A DNA stretch of 17,257 nt from Cyanobacteria bacterium UBA791 (GCA_002297005.1 DBIX01000044.1:1-17257), one strand, 5' to 3'. Positions 6,510 to 14,312 are shown, numbered from the stretch's first letter. Made by a program: numbers and translations. The notes: generated by a model from the letters alone, not told the origin.

Positions 6510-6896
6510 TTATTTAAAAAAGTCGTCTAAATTTTCTTTTTTCGCTTTTAAAAGTTCTTCTCTAGCGGTTTGTTCAAGTTGTTCTTTCTTTAAATTTTCA
6601 GTATTCCAAATTTGAAGAAGTTCTGTATAAATAGAACCTCTTTTTAACCATTTTTTTATATGTTTAGGATCTTGCCCTAAAGAACCATAAATCAAATCCC
6701 CTGATTCAAGCGAAATTACACCTTCTGAAATACCAATTCTCACAACGATATGAGGAACATGAAATCTATCTAAATCCATAGAGATTTTAAGATTATTATA
6801 TCTATGCTTGTCAGTATGTTTATTAGATGGACCTGAGAGTTCATCAATAATAAAATCTTTTAGCATGTTTGAATATCTGTACAAACTATCAACCAT
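6510..6896 (-). CDS. Hypothetical protein, 128 aa
   Basis: Not recognised. The sequence looks soluble, with no signal peptide or membrane segment. Residues 40-75 look like beta strands (ISMDLDRFHVPHIVVRIG, then GVISLESGDLIYGSLG). Residues 78-128 are a charged helical tail ending in KKENLDDFFK. GAGG lies 5 nt before the ATG. It begins 10 bp after the UPF0210 gene on the same strand and is probably co-transcribed with it. Codon use matches the neighbours, so a real gene is likely. Confidence 0.6.
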   Translation of the reverse strand: MVDSLYRYSNMLKDFIIDELSGPSNKHTDKHRYNNLKISMDLDRFHVPHIVVRIGISEGVISLESGDLIYGSLGQDPKHIKKWLKRGSIYTELLQIWNTENLKKEQLEQTAREELLKAKKENLDDFFK

Positions 6897-6906
6897 AATA
6901 GCCTCA

Positions 6907-8274
6907 TTAATTGTTTAAACTGTGAATTGGTGCAGGAATTCTGCCACCTCTATTTACAAAAGCTTCAGGCGAAAGATTATTTATTGGCATAATTGGAGCT
7001 TCACCTAATAAGCCACCCCATCTTACAATATCACCAACTTTTTTATCAGGTACAGGAATAACTCTAACTGCAGTTGTTTTCTTATTAATCATACCAATTG
7101 CCATTTCATCAGCTATGATACCTGAAATAACATCTTCCGATGTATCACCTGAAATTGCAATCATGTCCAAACCAACGGAACAAACAGAAGTCATAGCTTC
7201 AAGCTTGTCAAACGTTAGATGTTTAAGTTTTGCTGCCTCAATCATACCAGCATCTTCTGAAACAGGAATAAATGCTCCTGAAAGCCCCCCAACATGTGAG
7301 CTTGCCATAATACCGCCTTTTTTAACAGCATCATTAAGCATTGCTAAAGCAGCAACAGTACCATGAGCCCCAACATCTTCTAAACCCATAGCTTTAAAAA
7401 TACCAGCGACACTATCACCAATAGCTGGAGTTGGAGCAAGAGATAAATCAATCACACCAAATGGAATATTTAATCTTTTAGCCATATCTCGACCAACAAG
7501 TTCCCCTGTTGTAGTAATTTTATAAGCAATCTTTTTAATAGTATTTGCAAGTTCGCTCATATTAGCTTTTTTGTCTAATCTTTCAATTGCAGCTCTTACA
7601 ACCCCTGGACCTGATACACCAACGTTTAATGCACACTCAGGTTCACCATAACCGCAAAATGCACCGGCCATAAATGGATTATCCCCAGGAACATTACAAA
7701 AACTTACTAATTTTGCAGCACCTAAACCATCTTTATCTTTTGTAAGCAAAGCTGCTTTTTTAACAATACCCGCCATTTTTAGAACGGCATCCATATTAAT
7801 ACCGGCTTTTGAGCTTGCAAGGTTTACTGAAGAACAAACCTTATCAGTACATGCAAGAGCTTCTGGAATTGCCTCAATTAATGCTTCGTCCCCTCTTGTG
7901 CAACCTTTTTCAACAAGAGCAGAAAAACCACCTACAAAATCTACGTCAACTTCTTTTGCTGCATCATCAAGAGTTTTTGCAATTTTAACGTAATCGTAGT
8001 TTTTACAAGCCTCTCCAACAAGTGATATTGGAGTAACAGAAATTCTTTTATTACAAATAGGAATAGAGTATTCGTTTTCAAAATCATTTGCATAAGCTAC
8101 AAGATTTTTTGCATATTTTAAAATCTTATTATGAATATTTTCACAAAGTCTATCAACATCGTCAGTTATACAATCTCTCAAGCTTAGAGCCAGCGTAACT
8201 GTTCTAATATCAAGATTATATAGTCTAATCATATCAATAGTTTCCAATACAAAAGATTCGTTAATTACGTTCAT
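6907..8274 (-). CDS. UPF0210 / DUF711 family protein
   Basis: 455 aa, the usual length. The hallmark segments are present: an N-terminal IRTVTLALSLRDC, the central NVGVSGPGVVRAAIE, TSVCSVGLDMIAISGDTS, and a C-terminal VGDIVRWGGLLGEAPIMP. Structures exist for the family, but its reaction is unknown. The frame is open upstream to 8535, which would run antisense into glgA. ATG 8274 is chosen because it matches the family start and has AGGGG upstream. In many bacteria a small ACT-domain protein (UPF0237) precedes this gene; none is seen here. It is divergent from glgA with a 100-bp shared control region. Confidence 0.9.
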   Translation of the reverse strand: MNVINESFVLETIDMIRLYNLDIRTVTLALSLRDCITDDVDRLCENIHNKILKYAKNLVAYANDFENEYSIPICNKRISVTPISLVGEACKNYDYVKIAKTLDDAAKEVDVDFVGGFSALVEKGCTRGDEALIEAIPEALACTDKVCSSVNLASSKAGINMDAVLKMAGIVKKAALLTKDKDGLGAAKLVSFCNVPGDNPFMAGAFCGYGEPECALNVGVSGPGVVRAAIERLDKKANMSELANTIKKIAYKITTTGELVGRDMAKRLNIPFGVIDLSLAPTPAIGDSVAGIFKAMGLEDVGAHGTVAALAMLNDAVKKGGIMASSHVGGLSGAFIPVSEDAGMIEAAKLKHLTFDKLEAMTSVCSVGLDMIAISGDTSEDVISGIIADEMAIGMINKKTTAVRVIPVPDKKVGDIVRWGGLLGEAPIMPINNLSPEAFVNRGGRIPAPIHSLNN

Positions 8275-8301
8275 ACAAATACCCCTATAAAATTTATTAA
8301 A

Positions 8302-8310
8302 ATTATAACA
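8302..8310 (-). promoter_or_regulatory. Extended -10 promoter candidate for the UPF0210 gene
   Basis: On the minus strand TGT-TATAAT is an extended -10 motif with a perfect hexamer. No good -35 box is visible, which is normal for extended -10 promoters. It lies about 28 bp before the ATG at 8274. Confidence 0.45.
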
Positions 8311-8316
8311 CAAATT

Positions 8317-8346
8317 TTGCAAAGAAAAATAACTTTGGTATATAAT
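8317..8346 (+). promoter_or_regulatory. Predicted glgA promoter
   Basis: TTGCAA (8317-8322), an 18-bp spacer, and a perfect TATAAT (8341-8346). It lies 28 bp before the glgA ATG, which is preceded by AAGGAG. Confidence 0.6.
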
Positions 8347-8374
8347 AACAATATATATAATAAGGAGTACAAAA

Positions 8375-9823
8375 ATGAAAGTTTTATTTGCAGCCGCAGA
8401 AGTAGCACCATTTTCAAAAGTTGGTGGATTAGCAGACGTTATGGGAAGTATGCCAAAATTTTTGGAAAAGAAAGTTGATATGGCAATTTTCACACCGTTA
8501 CACGGAAGCATTGATAGAGAAAAATTTGGTATCAAAAAAATGGAAGGTATGGAAATGTGGATAGATTTTCAATACCAACCACAAAGATTTAATTTATATA
8601 CATGCAAAATGCCTGGTACAAAAATTGATATGTACTTTGTAGAAAACGAATGGTATTTCAGCTGTTTCAAAGATGTTTATCCAAGAAACCTAGACCCTCG
8701 TTATGAACACGAAAGATATATCGCGTTTTCATTAGCAGTAATGGAATATGCTAAAAAATTAAACTTTAAGCCAGACATTATTCACACAAACGATTGGCAT
8801 ACAGCTATGATTCCTGTATATGTTCACAGTAATTATAGATATGACGATTTCTTTAAAAACGCAAAAACGGTATTCCAAATCCACAACTTAGCATACCAAG
8901 GCATTTGGTTTGATGATGTTCTTGATTTTGCGAATATGAGAAAAGACATTGTTTATAACGAATTTGGGGTAGAACACTTTGGACGTGTAAACTGGGTAAA
9001 AGGTGCAATCAACTATTCTGATAAAATCTTAGTTGTATCACCAAAATACGCAGAAGAAATTTTAACACCAGAATTTGGTGAAGGCATGGATTACACATTA
9101 AGATGTCAACAACACAAAATCGTAGGTATCTTAAATGGTATCGATTACACTGCCTTTGACCCTAAAAAAGATAAAGCTATCGCTAAAAATTATGACGTTC
9201 GCTCATTAATTAGCGGTAAAGCTGAAAACAAAAAGAAAGTAATGGAATATTTCTCATTAAAATACAATGAAGAAAGACCTTTAATTGCAATGGTTTCAAG
9301 ATTAGTAGACCAAAAAGGTTTAGACTTAATCAGAGCTGCAGAAGACGAATTAAAAATGATTCCAGCAGACTTTGTATTCCTAGGTTCAGGTGACAAAAAC
9401 TTAGAAAACCTATTAATTTGGTTATCAAATAATACTCCAAACATCAGAGCACACATCGGATACGATGCAAAACTTGCAAATTTGATGTACGCAGGTTCTG
9501 ATATGTTCTTAATGCCATCAAAATTTGAACCATGTGGTTTAAGTCAATTAATTGCTATGAGATACGGTTCATTACCTATCGTAAGAGCAACAGGTGGTCT
9601 TGATAACACAGTTGTTGGTACTCCGCAAGAAGATGCTACTGGTTTCAAATTCTGGAGATACAATCCATGGGATATGAAAGAAGCTATTTACTACGCAATT
9701 AGCGTTTACCACAACAAAAAAGCATTTAACCAAATGCAAAAGAACGCTATGAAAGCTGATTTCAGCTGGAAAGTAAGCTCAGAAAAATACATGGATATGT
9801 ATAGAGAATTATTAGGTAAATAA
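8375..9823 (+). CDS. glgA: Glycogen synthase (ADP-glucose type, GT5)
   Basis: 482 aa, normal for bacterial GlgA. It transfers glucose from ADP-glucose to the non-reducing end of alpha-1,4-glucan in the cytosol. The N-terminal Rossmann domain carries FSKVGGLADV with the substrate-binding K15-V-G-G motif, HTNDWHTAMIP and FQIHNLAYQG. The C-terminal domain carries EPCGLSQLIAMRYG (E385 on) and ATGGLDNTV. The KVGG form and the overall sequence look cyanobacterial. No other glycogen gene (glgB, glgC, glgP) is nearby, so the pathway is scattered. AAGGAG sits before the ATG and a terminator follows. Confidence 0.95.
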   Translation: MKVLFAAAEVAPFSKVGGLADVMGSMPKFLEKKVDMAIFTPLHGSIDREKFGIKKMEGMEMWIDFQYQPQRFNLYTCKMPGTKIDMYFVENEWYFSCFKDVYPRNLDPRYEHERYIAFSLAVMEYAKKLNFKPDIIHTNDWHTAMIPVYVHSNYRYDDFFKNAKTVFQIHNLAYQGIWFDDVLDFANMRKDIVYNEFGVEHFGRVNWVKGAINYSDKILVVSPKYAEEILTPEFGEGMDYTLRCQQHKIVGILNGIDYTAFDPKKDKAIAKNYDVRSLISGKAENKKKVMEYFSLKYNEERPLIAMVSRLVDQKGLDLIRAAEDELKMIPADFVFLGSGDKNLENLLIWLSNNTPNIRAHIGYDAKLANLMYAGSDMFLMPSKFEPCGLSQLIAMRYGSLPIVRATGGLDNTVVGTPQEDATGFKFWRYNPWDMKEAIYYAISVYHNKKAFNQMQKNAMKADFSWKVSSEKYMDMYRELLGK

Positions 9824-9846
9824 TAATTAATCAAAAATATTTTGAA

Positions 9847-9876
9847 AAATTGCCCATGCTAGGGCAATTTTTTTTT
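9847..9876 (+). terminator. Intrinsic terminator after glgA
   Basis: AAATTGCCC (9847-9855) and GGGCAATTT (9862-9870) form a 9-bp stem with a 6-nt loop, followed by T residues up to 9876. Confidence 0.92.
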
Positions 9877-9891
9877 GCAAAAATACTTTAT

Positions 9892-9897
9892 TATAAT
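9892..9897 (+). promoter_or_regulatory. -10 box candidate for the DHH gene
   Basis: A perfect TATAAT 30 bp before the ATG at 9927. Only a T run lies at the -35 distance, so the promoter is supported by the -10 box alone. Confidence 0.4.
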
Positions 9898-9926
9898 ATC
9901 AATTTACTTATTTAGGTGTGTGTTAA

Positions 9927-11243
9927 ATGAATATTTCATCAATTCAAGGGGTCAATTTTGCACCTCAAACACGTAATGTACAAAACAAACCTGTTACTTC
10001 CCCAATACAAAAGAGAGATAACAAACTAGATGTCATGGCTTATTTGAATAATGTTGGTAGACAAAATTTTGTCAAACCTAACATGCAAAAGTCAATGGCA
10101 ATTTCATTTACAGGCTGGTCACCTGAAGCTCACAACAAGCAAACAATTGAGCAAATGGTAAAAGTTATTAAAGACCCATCAGTTAAAAAGATAGCTGTTT
10201 CAGGTCACACATCACCTGATGGTGATAGTTTTGGTACAACCTTTGCTATGGCTAACTTAATTAACCAAGCAACAGGTAAAAAAGTAGATTTATTTGTATT
10301 CGGTGATAAATTCCCATCACATTATGATTATTTAAATACAAATCCTGATATTAACGTAATTGTTCATAAACCAGGCAAAAAAGAAAAGGCAGAAGAATGT
10401 GCTCAAAAATACGGACAATACGATTTAGCAATTTCATGCGACTGCTCAGAAACAAAACTTATGGCAGCAGATTACAGAAAAGGAGTCATGAATAAAGCAA
10501 AATATAGCATGAAAATTGACCACCACCCATATAAAGAAGAATACGATCCAAAAACAGATAAGACATATAACAATAAATTTGCAAAAACAGCCAACTTAAT
10601 TGATAGCACAATGCCAGCCGCAGCAGAAATTGCAATGCAATTTGTTGAACCTTTAGGCTTAAAACCTGAAAATCTAAGAAAAGAAACAAAAGATGCAATG
10701 TTTACAGGCATGCTAACAGATACTGGATGTTTTAAATATGCAAATACTCCAATGACATTTGAAGATGCTGCATTACTTATGAAAGCTGGCGTTAACAACA
10801 GAGAAGTTAACCTAAATGCTATGGGCAACACTCCTCAAGTCGTTTTAGATGCTGAAAAAACAGCCTTGAGTAAAATTAAATACTCAGATAATGGAAAAAT
10901 TGCTTACTTTATTGAAGATGAAGACATCAAGAATGTTAAAAAAGCTTGCCGAGAAGCCGGTTATGGACAAGAAGGAAAAGACGCAGTAAAAGATGTATGC
11001 GGTAGACTCCCTGAACTTGAGGGTGTAGAAGTTGGATTTAAGGTTGCAGAATTTGGCACAAAAGCTGCATTTTCGATTAGAAGCAGAAGTTTTGACGTTT
11101 CAAAAATCGCACAAAAATACCAAGGTGGCGGACACAAAAACGCAGCAGCATTTTCAATAGACAAAGCCGGCAGAACAACAGAACAAGTTGTTGCAGATTT
11201 AATTAAAGAATTAAATACTGCTATGGATGAAAAGAAAGCCTAA
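9927..11243 (+). CDS. DHH/DHHA1 phosphoesterase (NrnA-like) with a low-complexity N-terminal leader
   Basis: 438 aa, about 100 more than typical NrnA. DHH enzymes of this group degrade short oligoribonucleotides, pAp or cyclic dinucleotides with Mn2+. The metal ligands are H94, D98 and D100 (GHTSPDGDS), D172 (ISCDCSE), D198-H199-H200 (IDHHP) and D265 (LTDTG). The DHHA1 substrate loop is YQGGGHKNAAAF (398-409). Residues 1-57 are predicted disordered, rich in N, Q, V, P and K, and end in SMAISFTGW (56-64) just before the catalytic domain. AGGTG precedes the ATG. A terminator follows, so it is a single-gene unit. The exact substrate is uncertain. Confidence 0.88.
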   Translation: MNISSIQGVNFAPQTRNVQNKPVTSPIQKRDNKLDVMAYLNNVGRQNFVKPNMQKSMAISFTGWSPEAHNKQTIEQMVKVIKDPSVKKIAVSGHTSPDGDSFGTTFAMANLINQATGKKVDLFVFGDKFPSHYDYLNTNPDINVIVHKPGKKEKAEECAQKYGQYDLAISCDCSETKLMAADYRKGVMNKAKYSMKIDHHPYKEEYDPKTDKTYNNKFAKTANLIDSTMPAAAEIAMQFVEPLGLKPENLRKETKDAMFTGMLTDTGCFKYANTPMTFEDAALLMKAGVNNREVNLNAMGNTPQVVLDAEKTALSKIKYSDNGKIAYFIEDEDIKNVKKACREAGYGQEGKDAVKDVCGRLPELEGVEVGFKVAEFGTKAAFSIRSRSFDVSKIAQKYQGGGHKNAAAFSIDKAGRTTEQVVADLIKELNTAMDEKKA

Positions 11244-11266
11244 ACACAATAACACATAAAACACTA

Positions 11267-11298
11267 AAAATGAGCAATCGAAAGGTTGCTCATTTTTT
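11267..11298 (+). terminator. Intrinsic terminator after the DHH gene
   Basis: The stem AAAATGAGCAATC (11267-11279) pairs with GGTTGCTCATTTT (11284-11296), closing a C(GAAA)G tetraloop, with T residues to 11298. There is one T-G wobble; the rest is perfect. Confidence 0.93.
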
Positions 11299-11302
11299 CT
11301 GC

Positions 11303-11331
11303 TTGAAATTTTAGTATTTTTATTATTTAAT
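11303..11331 (+). promoter_or_regulatory. Predicted promoter of ispH-S1
   Basis: TTGAAA (11303-11308), a 17-bp spacer, and TTTAAT (11326-11331). It lies just after the DHH terminator and about 20 bp before the first possible ispH start. Confidence 0.45.
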
Positions 11332-11352
11332 AGTTTTACTGCGAGGGAAACC

Positions 11353-12258
11353 TTGCTAGTCTTAAAGAAAGTGGGACAATTTTTATTGTCAAAAGAAATT
11401 AAATTAGCTAAATATGCAGGTTTTTGTTACGGCGTAAAGAGAGCCGTTTTAACTGCTAAGAAATTAAAAGAAGAAAACCCAAATAAAAAGGTTTGCATTT
11501 TTGGTGAACTAATTCATAACGCAGATGTTATTCGTGAATTAGAAAATCTTGGCATTGTAACTTTGTACGAAATACCTGAACATGTTGAAAACGCAATTTG
11601 CATTATTAGAAGTCACGGAGCAACTCCAGAGATTTTAAAACAATTAGAAGACGCTGGATTTGAAATTCATGACCTTACTTGCCTTGACGTTAAAAAAGTT
11701 CAACAAAAAGCAATGGAACTTGTTAAAGATAACTATTTTCTTGTAATTGTTGGAAAAGCTGAACATCCTGAAGTTATGGCAATAAAAGCTCACGCCGAAC
11801 AATTTGGAAAAGACATTTTAGTTGCAAGTTCAGTTGAAGAATTAAAACAACACGAGGAAACATTAAAACCTCATCAAAAAATTGGCGTAGTTGTTCAAAC
11901 AACACAAAGAATGGAAACTTTGAATAAAATTGTTGAATACCTACTTTCAATCTCAAAAGAATTAAAAATCTATAACACAATATGTTTAAGCACAAGTCAT
12001 AGACAAAACGAGGCAAGAGAATTGGCTAAAGAAAACGACTTAGTTTTAGTTGTAGGCTCAAAAAAGAGTGCGAACACAACTCACTTGGCAGAAATTTTAA
12101 CAGACTTAGCAAAAACAATTCATATCGAAAACGCAGACGAACTAGAAAAATACAAGGATATTATAGACTCGTCTAAAAAAATAGCAGTAACAGCAGGTGC
12201 ATCAACACCTGATTACATCATAGAAAACGTAATTAATACTATTAAAGGAGGCAAATAA
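11353..12258 (+). CDS. ispH: 4-hydroxy-3-methylbut-2-enyl diphosphate reductase
   Basis: 301 aa from TTG 11353. IspH is the last step of the MEP isoprenoid pathway, reducing HMBPP to IPP and DMAPP with a [4Fe-4S] cluster. The cluster cysteines are C25 (AGFCYGVKRAV), C110 (DLTCLDV) and C211 (NTICLSTSHRQ). Substrate residues include H55, H88 (RSHGA), H138/E140 (AEHPE) and SANTTH (239-244). The start is uncertain: TTG 11353 has GAGGG 5 nt upstream. A second TTG at 11386 has GTGGGA 9 nt upstream and gives the more usual short N-terminus (290 aa). Both need a TTG start. The S1 gene begins 2 bp after the stop. Confidence 0.95.
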   Translation: MLVLKKVGQFLLSKEIKLAKYAGFCYGVKRAVLTAKKLKEENPNKKVCIFGELIHNADVIRELENLGIVTLYEIPEHVENAICIIRSHGATPEILKQLEDAGFEIHDLTCLDVKKVQQKAMELVKDNYFLVIVGKAEHPEVMAIKAHAEQFGKDILVASSVEELKQHEETLKPHQKIGVVVQTTQRMETLNKIVEYLLSISKELKIYNTICLSTSHRQNEARELAKENDLVLVVGSKKSANTTHLAEILTDLAKTIHIENADELEKYKDIIDSSKKIAVTAGASTPDYIIENVINTIKGGK

Positions 12259-12260
12259 TT

Positions 12261-13319
12261 ATGGCAGAAAAAACTATGGACGAATTTGAACAATTGTTGG
12301 AAGAAACATTTTCAAAAAGTTACTCTGTAGCTGATATCGTAGAAGGTACAGTAATCAGAAAAGAAGCTGACGGTTACTTAGTAAGCGTTAAAGGTATTAA
12401 AACAGAAGCTTACTTACCAAATAAAGAAGTTGCAAGCTCTGATGAAGAAGCAGAAGAACTTCAAATTGGTGATGTAAGAGAATTTTATGTATTAAAAGAA
12501 GAAAACGACGACGAAGCAATGCAATTATCATTAAAGAGAATCGCATTTGCACAAAGCTGGGCACAACTTAACGATGCTAAAGTTAATGGTGATACAATCC
12601 TTGCAAAAGTTGTATCTATCGTTAAAGGTGGCGTGTTAGTAGACGTTGCTGGCTTAAAAGGTTTCATCCCATCAAGCCAACTAAGAACTGGTACTCCATT
12701 TGAAGGTTTAATCGACCAAAAAATCGAAGTTAAAGTTCTTGAAGCTGATCCAAAGAAAAACAAACTTATCTTATCTCAAAGAATGGCAGTTGCTGAACAA
12801 CGTAACCAAGTTGTTGACAATGTAATTTCATCATTAGAAGAAGATATGGTTGTAAAAGGTAACGTTGTAAGAATCACAGATTTCGGTGCATTCGTAGACA
12901 TCAACGGTATTGATGGATTATTACCAATCTCTGAAATTTCTTGGCAAAGAATTAAACACCCATCAGATGTATTAACATTGGGTGACAATATTGAAGTTAA
13001 AATCATCAAGATTGATAACGACTTAAAAAGAATTTCATTAAGCTTAAAGAGAATGAGCGAAAACCCATGGTTACAAATCGAAGGTAAATTTGAAGAAGGT
13101 CAAATCATTAAAGGTACAGTTAATAAAGTTGTAAGCTTTGGTGCATTCATCAATATCTTCCCAGGAGTTGAAGCTTTACTTCCAGTAGCTGAAATTTCAG
13201 ATGAAAACGTTAATCCATTCAATATGTTCAAAGTTGGTGACGAAATTGAAGTATTAATCAAAAAATTCACACCACAAGAACACAGAATTGCATTAAGCAT
13301 TAAAGACATCCAAAAATAA
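12261..13319 (+). CDS. rpsA: Four-domain S1 RNA-binding protein (ribosomal protein S1 type)
   Basis: 352 aa. Four S1 (OB-fold) repeats lie at about 24-93, 108-174, 194-263 and 279-348. The third and fourth have the clear RNA-binding surface ITDFGAFVDINGIDGLLPISEIS and VVSFGAFINIFPGVEALLPVAEIS. The protein has four repeats rather than the six of E. coli S1, as is usual outside Proteobacteria. It should help the 30S subunit capture mRNA. AAAGGAGG lies inside the end of ispH, and the start is 2 bp after the ispH stop, so translation is probably coupled. IspH and S1 are known as neighbours, and even a fused protein, in some Firmicutes; here a stop separates them. Confidence 0.9.
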   Translation: MAEKTMDEFEQLLEETFSKSYSVADIVEGTVIRKEADGYLVSVKGIKTEAYLPNKEVASSDEEAEELQIGDVREFYVLKEENDDEAMQLSLKRIAFAQSWAQLNDAKVNGDTILAKVVSIVKGGVLVDVAGLKGFIPSSQLRTGTPFEGLIDQKIEVKVLEADPKKNKLILSQRMAVAEQRNQVVDNVISSLEEDMVVKGNVVRITDFGAFVDINGIDGLLPISEISWQRIKHPSDVLTLGDNIEVKIIKIDNDLKRISLSLKRMSENPWLQIEGKFEEGQIIKGTVNKVVSFGAFINIFPGVEALLPVAEISDENVNPFNMFKVGDEIEVLIKKFTPQEHRIALSIKDIQK

Positions 13320-13340
13320 GAGCTAATCTTATAAATAAAG

Positions 13341-13381
13341 AAGGCGGAGTTATTAAGAATTATAATAATTCCGTCTTTTTT
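13341..13381 (+). terminator. Intrinsic terminator after the S1 gene
   Basis: AAGGCGGAGTTATT (13341-13354) pairs with AATAATTCCGTCTT (13364-13377) over 14 bp with two G-U pairs and a 9-nt loop, followed by T residues to 13381. Confidence 0.9.
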
Positions 13382-13449
13382 AATGTTTTAAACTTCTCAA
13401 AATGTGGAATATTACAAATGTAACACTCATATAAAAAGTGAAGTGAACA

Positions 13450-13911
13450 ATGCCCCAAGTTTTGTTATTAAATAAGGACAATCAACCACTCCAATATACA
13501 AGTTGGAAGCGTGCAGTTGTACTATTATTAAAAGGCAAGGCAGAAGTTGAAGAAAAGATTAAACGTATTGAAGATTATATTAAAGTTGGGGAATACTATA
13601 TTCCTAAATGCATACGATTAAAAGAACAAATGGCAATTCCTACTAAGGAATTGCCATTTTCACGCACAAATATATTTAAGAGGGATAACTATACGTGCCA
13701 ATATTGTGGAAAACATCTTGAAAAAGACGAATTGACGATTGACCACGTATTTCCAAAATCAAGATTTGGTCCTGATATTTGGGAGAACTTGGTTACTTGT
13801 TGCAAGGAATGTAACCAAAAGAAAGCTAATAGAACACCCAAAGAAGCTCACATGAAACTATTAAAACGACCAGTAAGACCAACAATAGACGATTTGGATA
13901 TGAGTGCGTAA
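13450..13911 (+). CDS. HNH endonuclease family protein
   Basis: 153 aa. It belongs to a widespread bacterial family starting with VLLLNKDNQPLQYTSWKRA and carrying an HNH domain at about 75-130. The zinc-ribbon cysteines are C83-x2-C86 and C118-x2-C121. The HNH residues are D98-H99 (TIDHVFPKSR), N113 (WENLVTCC) and N122. The domain cuts DNA in characterised relatives, but this stand-alone family has no established role and is common as a single-copy gene in cyanobacteria. The ribosome-binding site is weak (AGTGAAGTGAA). A short inverted repeat TTACA-AA-TGTAA lies upstream near 13413. The stop codon TAA (13909-13911) touches the start of the extragenic repeat. Confidence 0.88.
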   Translation: MPQVLLLNKDNQPLQYTSWKRAVVLLLKGKAEVEEKIKRIEDYIKVGEYYIPKCIRLKEQMAIPTKELPFSRTNIFKRDNYTCQYCGKHLEKDELTIDHVFPKSRFGPDIWENLVTCCKECNQKKANRTPKEAHMKLLKRPVRPTIDDLDMSA

Positions 13912-14009
13912 ATACCCTCACCCTAGCCCTCTCCCACTTCATGGGCGAGGGAACAAGAAAGCCACCTTATTTAAATGAAACGATGACGGTTAGACAAATG
14001 TGGGTTTAT
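13911..14009. repeat. Palindromic extragenic repeat, copy 1
   Basis: It starts with AATACCCTCACCCTA and contains an imperfect hairpin CCCTCTCCCA (13927-13936) / TGGGCGAGGG (13942-13951). It ends with a 28-nt tail (13982-14009) resembling the tail of copy 2. The CCCTCACCC...GAGGG pattern belongs to a broadly distributed class of REP/MITE-like sequences. No protein is encoded. The tail has drifted (GTGGG in place of GAGGG). Confidence 0.75.
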
Positions 14010-14015
14010 ATTTAG

Positions 14016-14191
14016 AATACCCTCACCCTAACCCCGCTTAGTTGTTGCCGATAAATGAGTCTACGTGTTTTGCTTCGCAAAAGCACTTCGCTCTCTGGCA
14101 ACAATCCGCTCACCCACTTCATGGGCGAGGGAACAACAATTCTTCGCCCTTTTTAAGGGAGAAGATGTCCGTTAGGACAGATGAGGGTTAT
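14016..14191. repeat. Palindromic extragenic repeat, copy 2 (interrupted)
   Basis: It opens with AATACCCTCACCCTAACCC and closes with GATGAGGGTTAT, so ACCCTCA and TGAGGGT are terminal inverted repeats. The segment CACTTCATGGGCGAGGGAAC is identical to copy 1. The 3' part holds TGTCC-GTTA-GGACA (14167-14180). It lies in tandem with copy 1, separated by 6 bp. Copy 2 is longer because of the insert at 14039-14105. Together the two copies fill most of the 401-bp gene-free stretch 13912-14312. Confidence 0.75.
14039..14105. mobile_element. 67-bp insert with terminal inverted repeats inside repeat copy 2
   Basis: TTGTTGCC (14042-14049) and GGCAACAA (14097-14104) are perfect 8-bp inverted ends. CCGCT flanks the block on both sides (14034-14038 and 14106-14110), like a 5-bp target duplication. 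The inside holds a second hairpin, TTTTGC-TTC-GCAAAA. Removing it joins the two halves of the outer repeat roughly as in copy 1. It is too small to code for anything and would have to be moved in trans. Confidence 0.5.
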
Positions 14192-14202
14192 CAATTTTAG
14201 TC

Positions 14203-14232
14203 AAAAAAAAAAATCTGCGACGAATCGCAGAT
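14203..14232 (-). terminator. Intrinsic terminator after the 158-aa gene
   Basis: ATCTGCGA (14213-14220) and TCGCAGAT (14225-14232) form a perfect 8-bp stem with a 4-nt loop. On the minus strand it is followed by about eleven T residues (A run 14203-14213). Confidence 0.88.
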
Positions 14233-14312
14233 ATACAAACCATAATTTTTTAAAGAGAGAGCGAAATTTTTGTTAAGTCCTCGCTCACTAAGACTTATTA
14301 AATCTTTAGAGG

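Noticed and set aside
8275..8535. N-terminal extension of the UPF0210 gene by 87 codons
   Set aside because: It runs antisense through the glgA start and does not resemble the family, whose start matches ATG 8274.
11353..13319. IspH-S1 fusion protein as in some Firmicutes
   Set aside because: An in-frame TAA ends ispH, and S1 has its own ribosome-binding site and ATG.
13911..14191. CRISPR array
   Set aside because: There are only two long, imperfect units with different inner content, no regular spacers and no cas genes.
13450..14312. HNH gene plus repeats as a new defence island or a homing intron
   Set aside because: The HNH protein is a common stand-alone family, no partner gene is present, and the repeats resemble REP/MITE sequences rather than intron ends.
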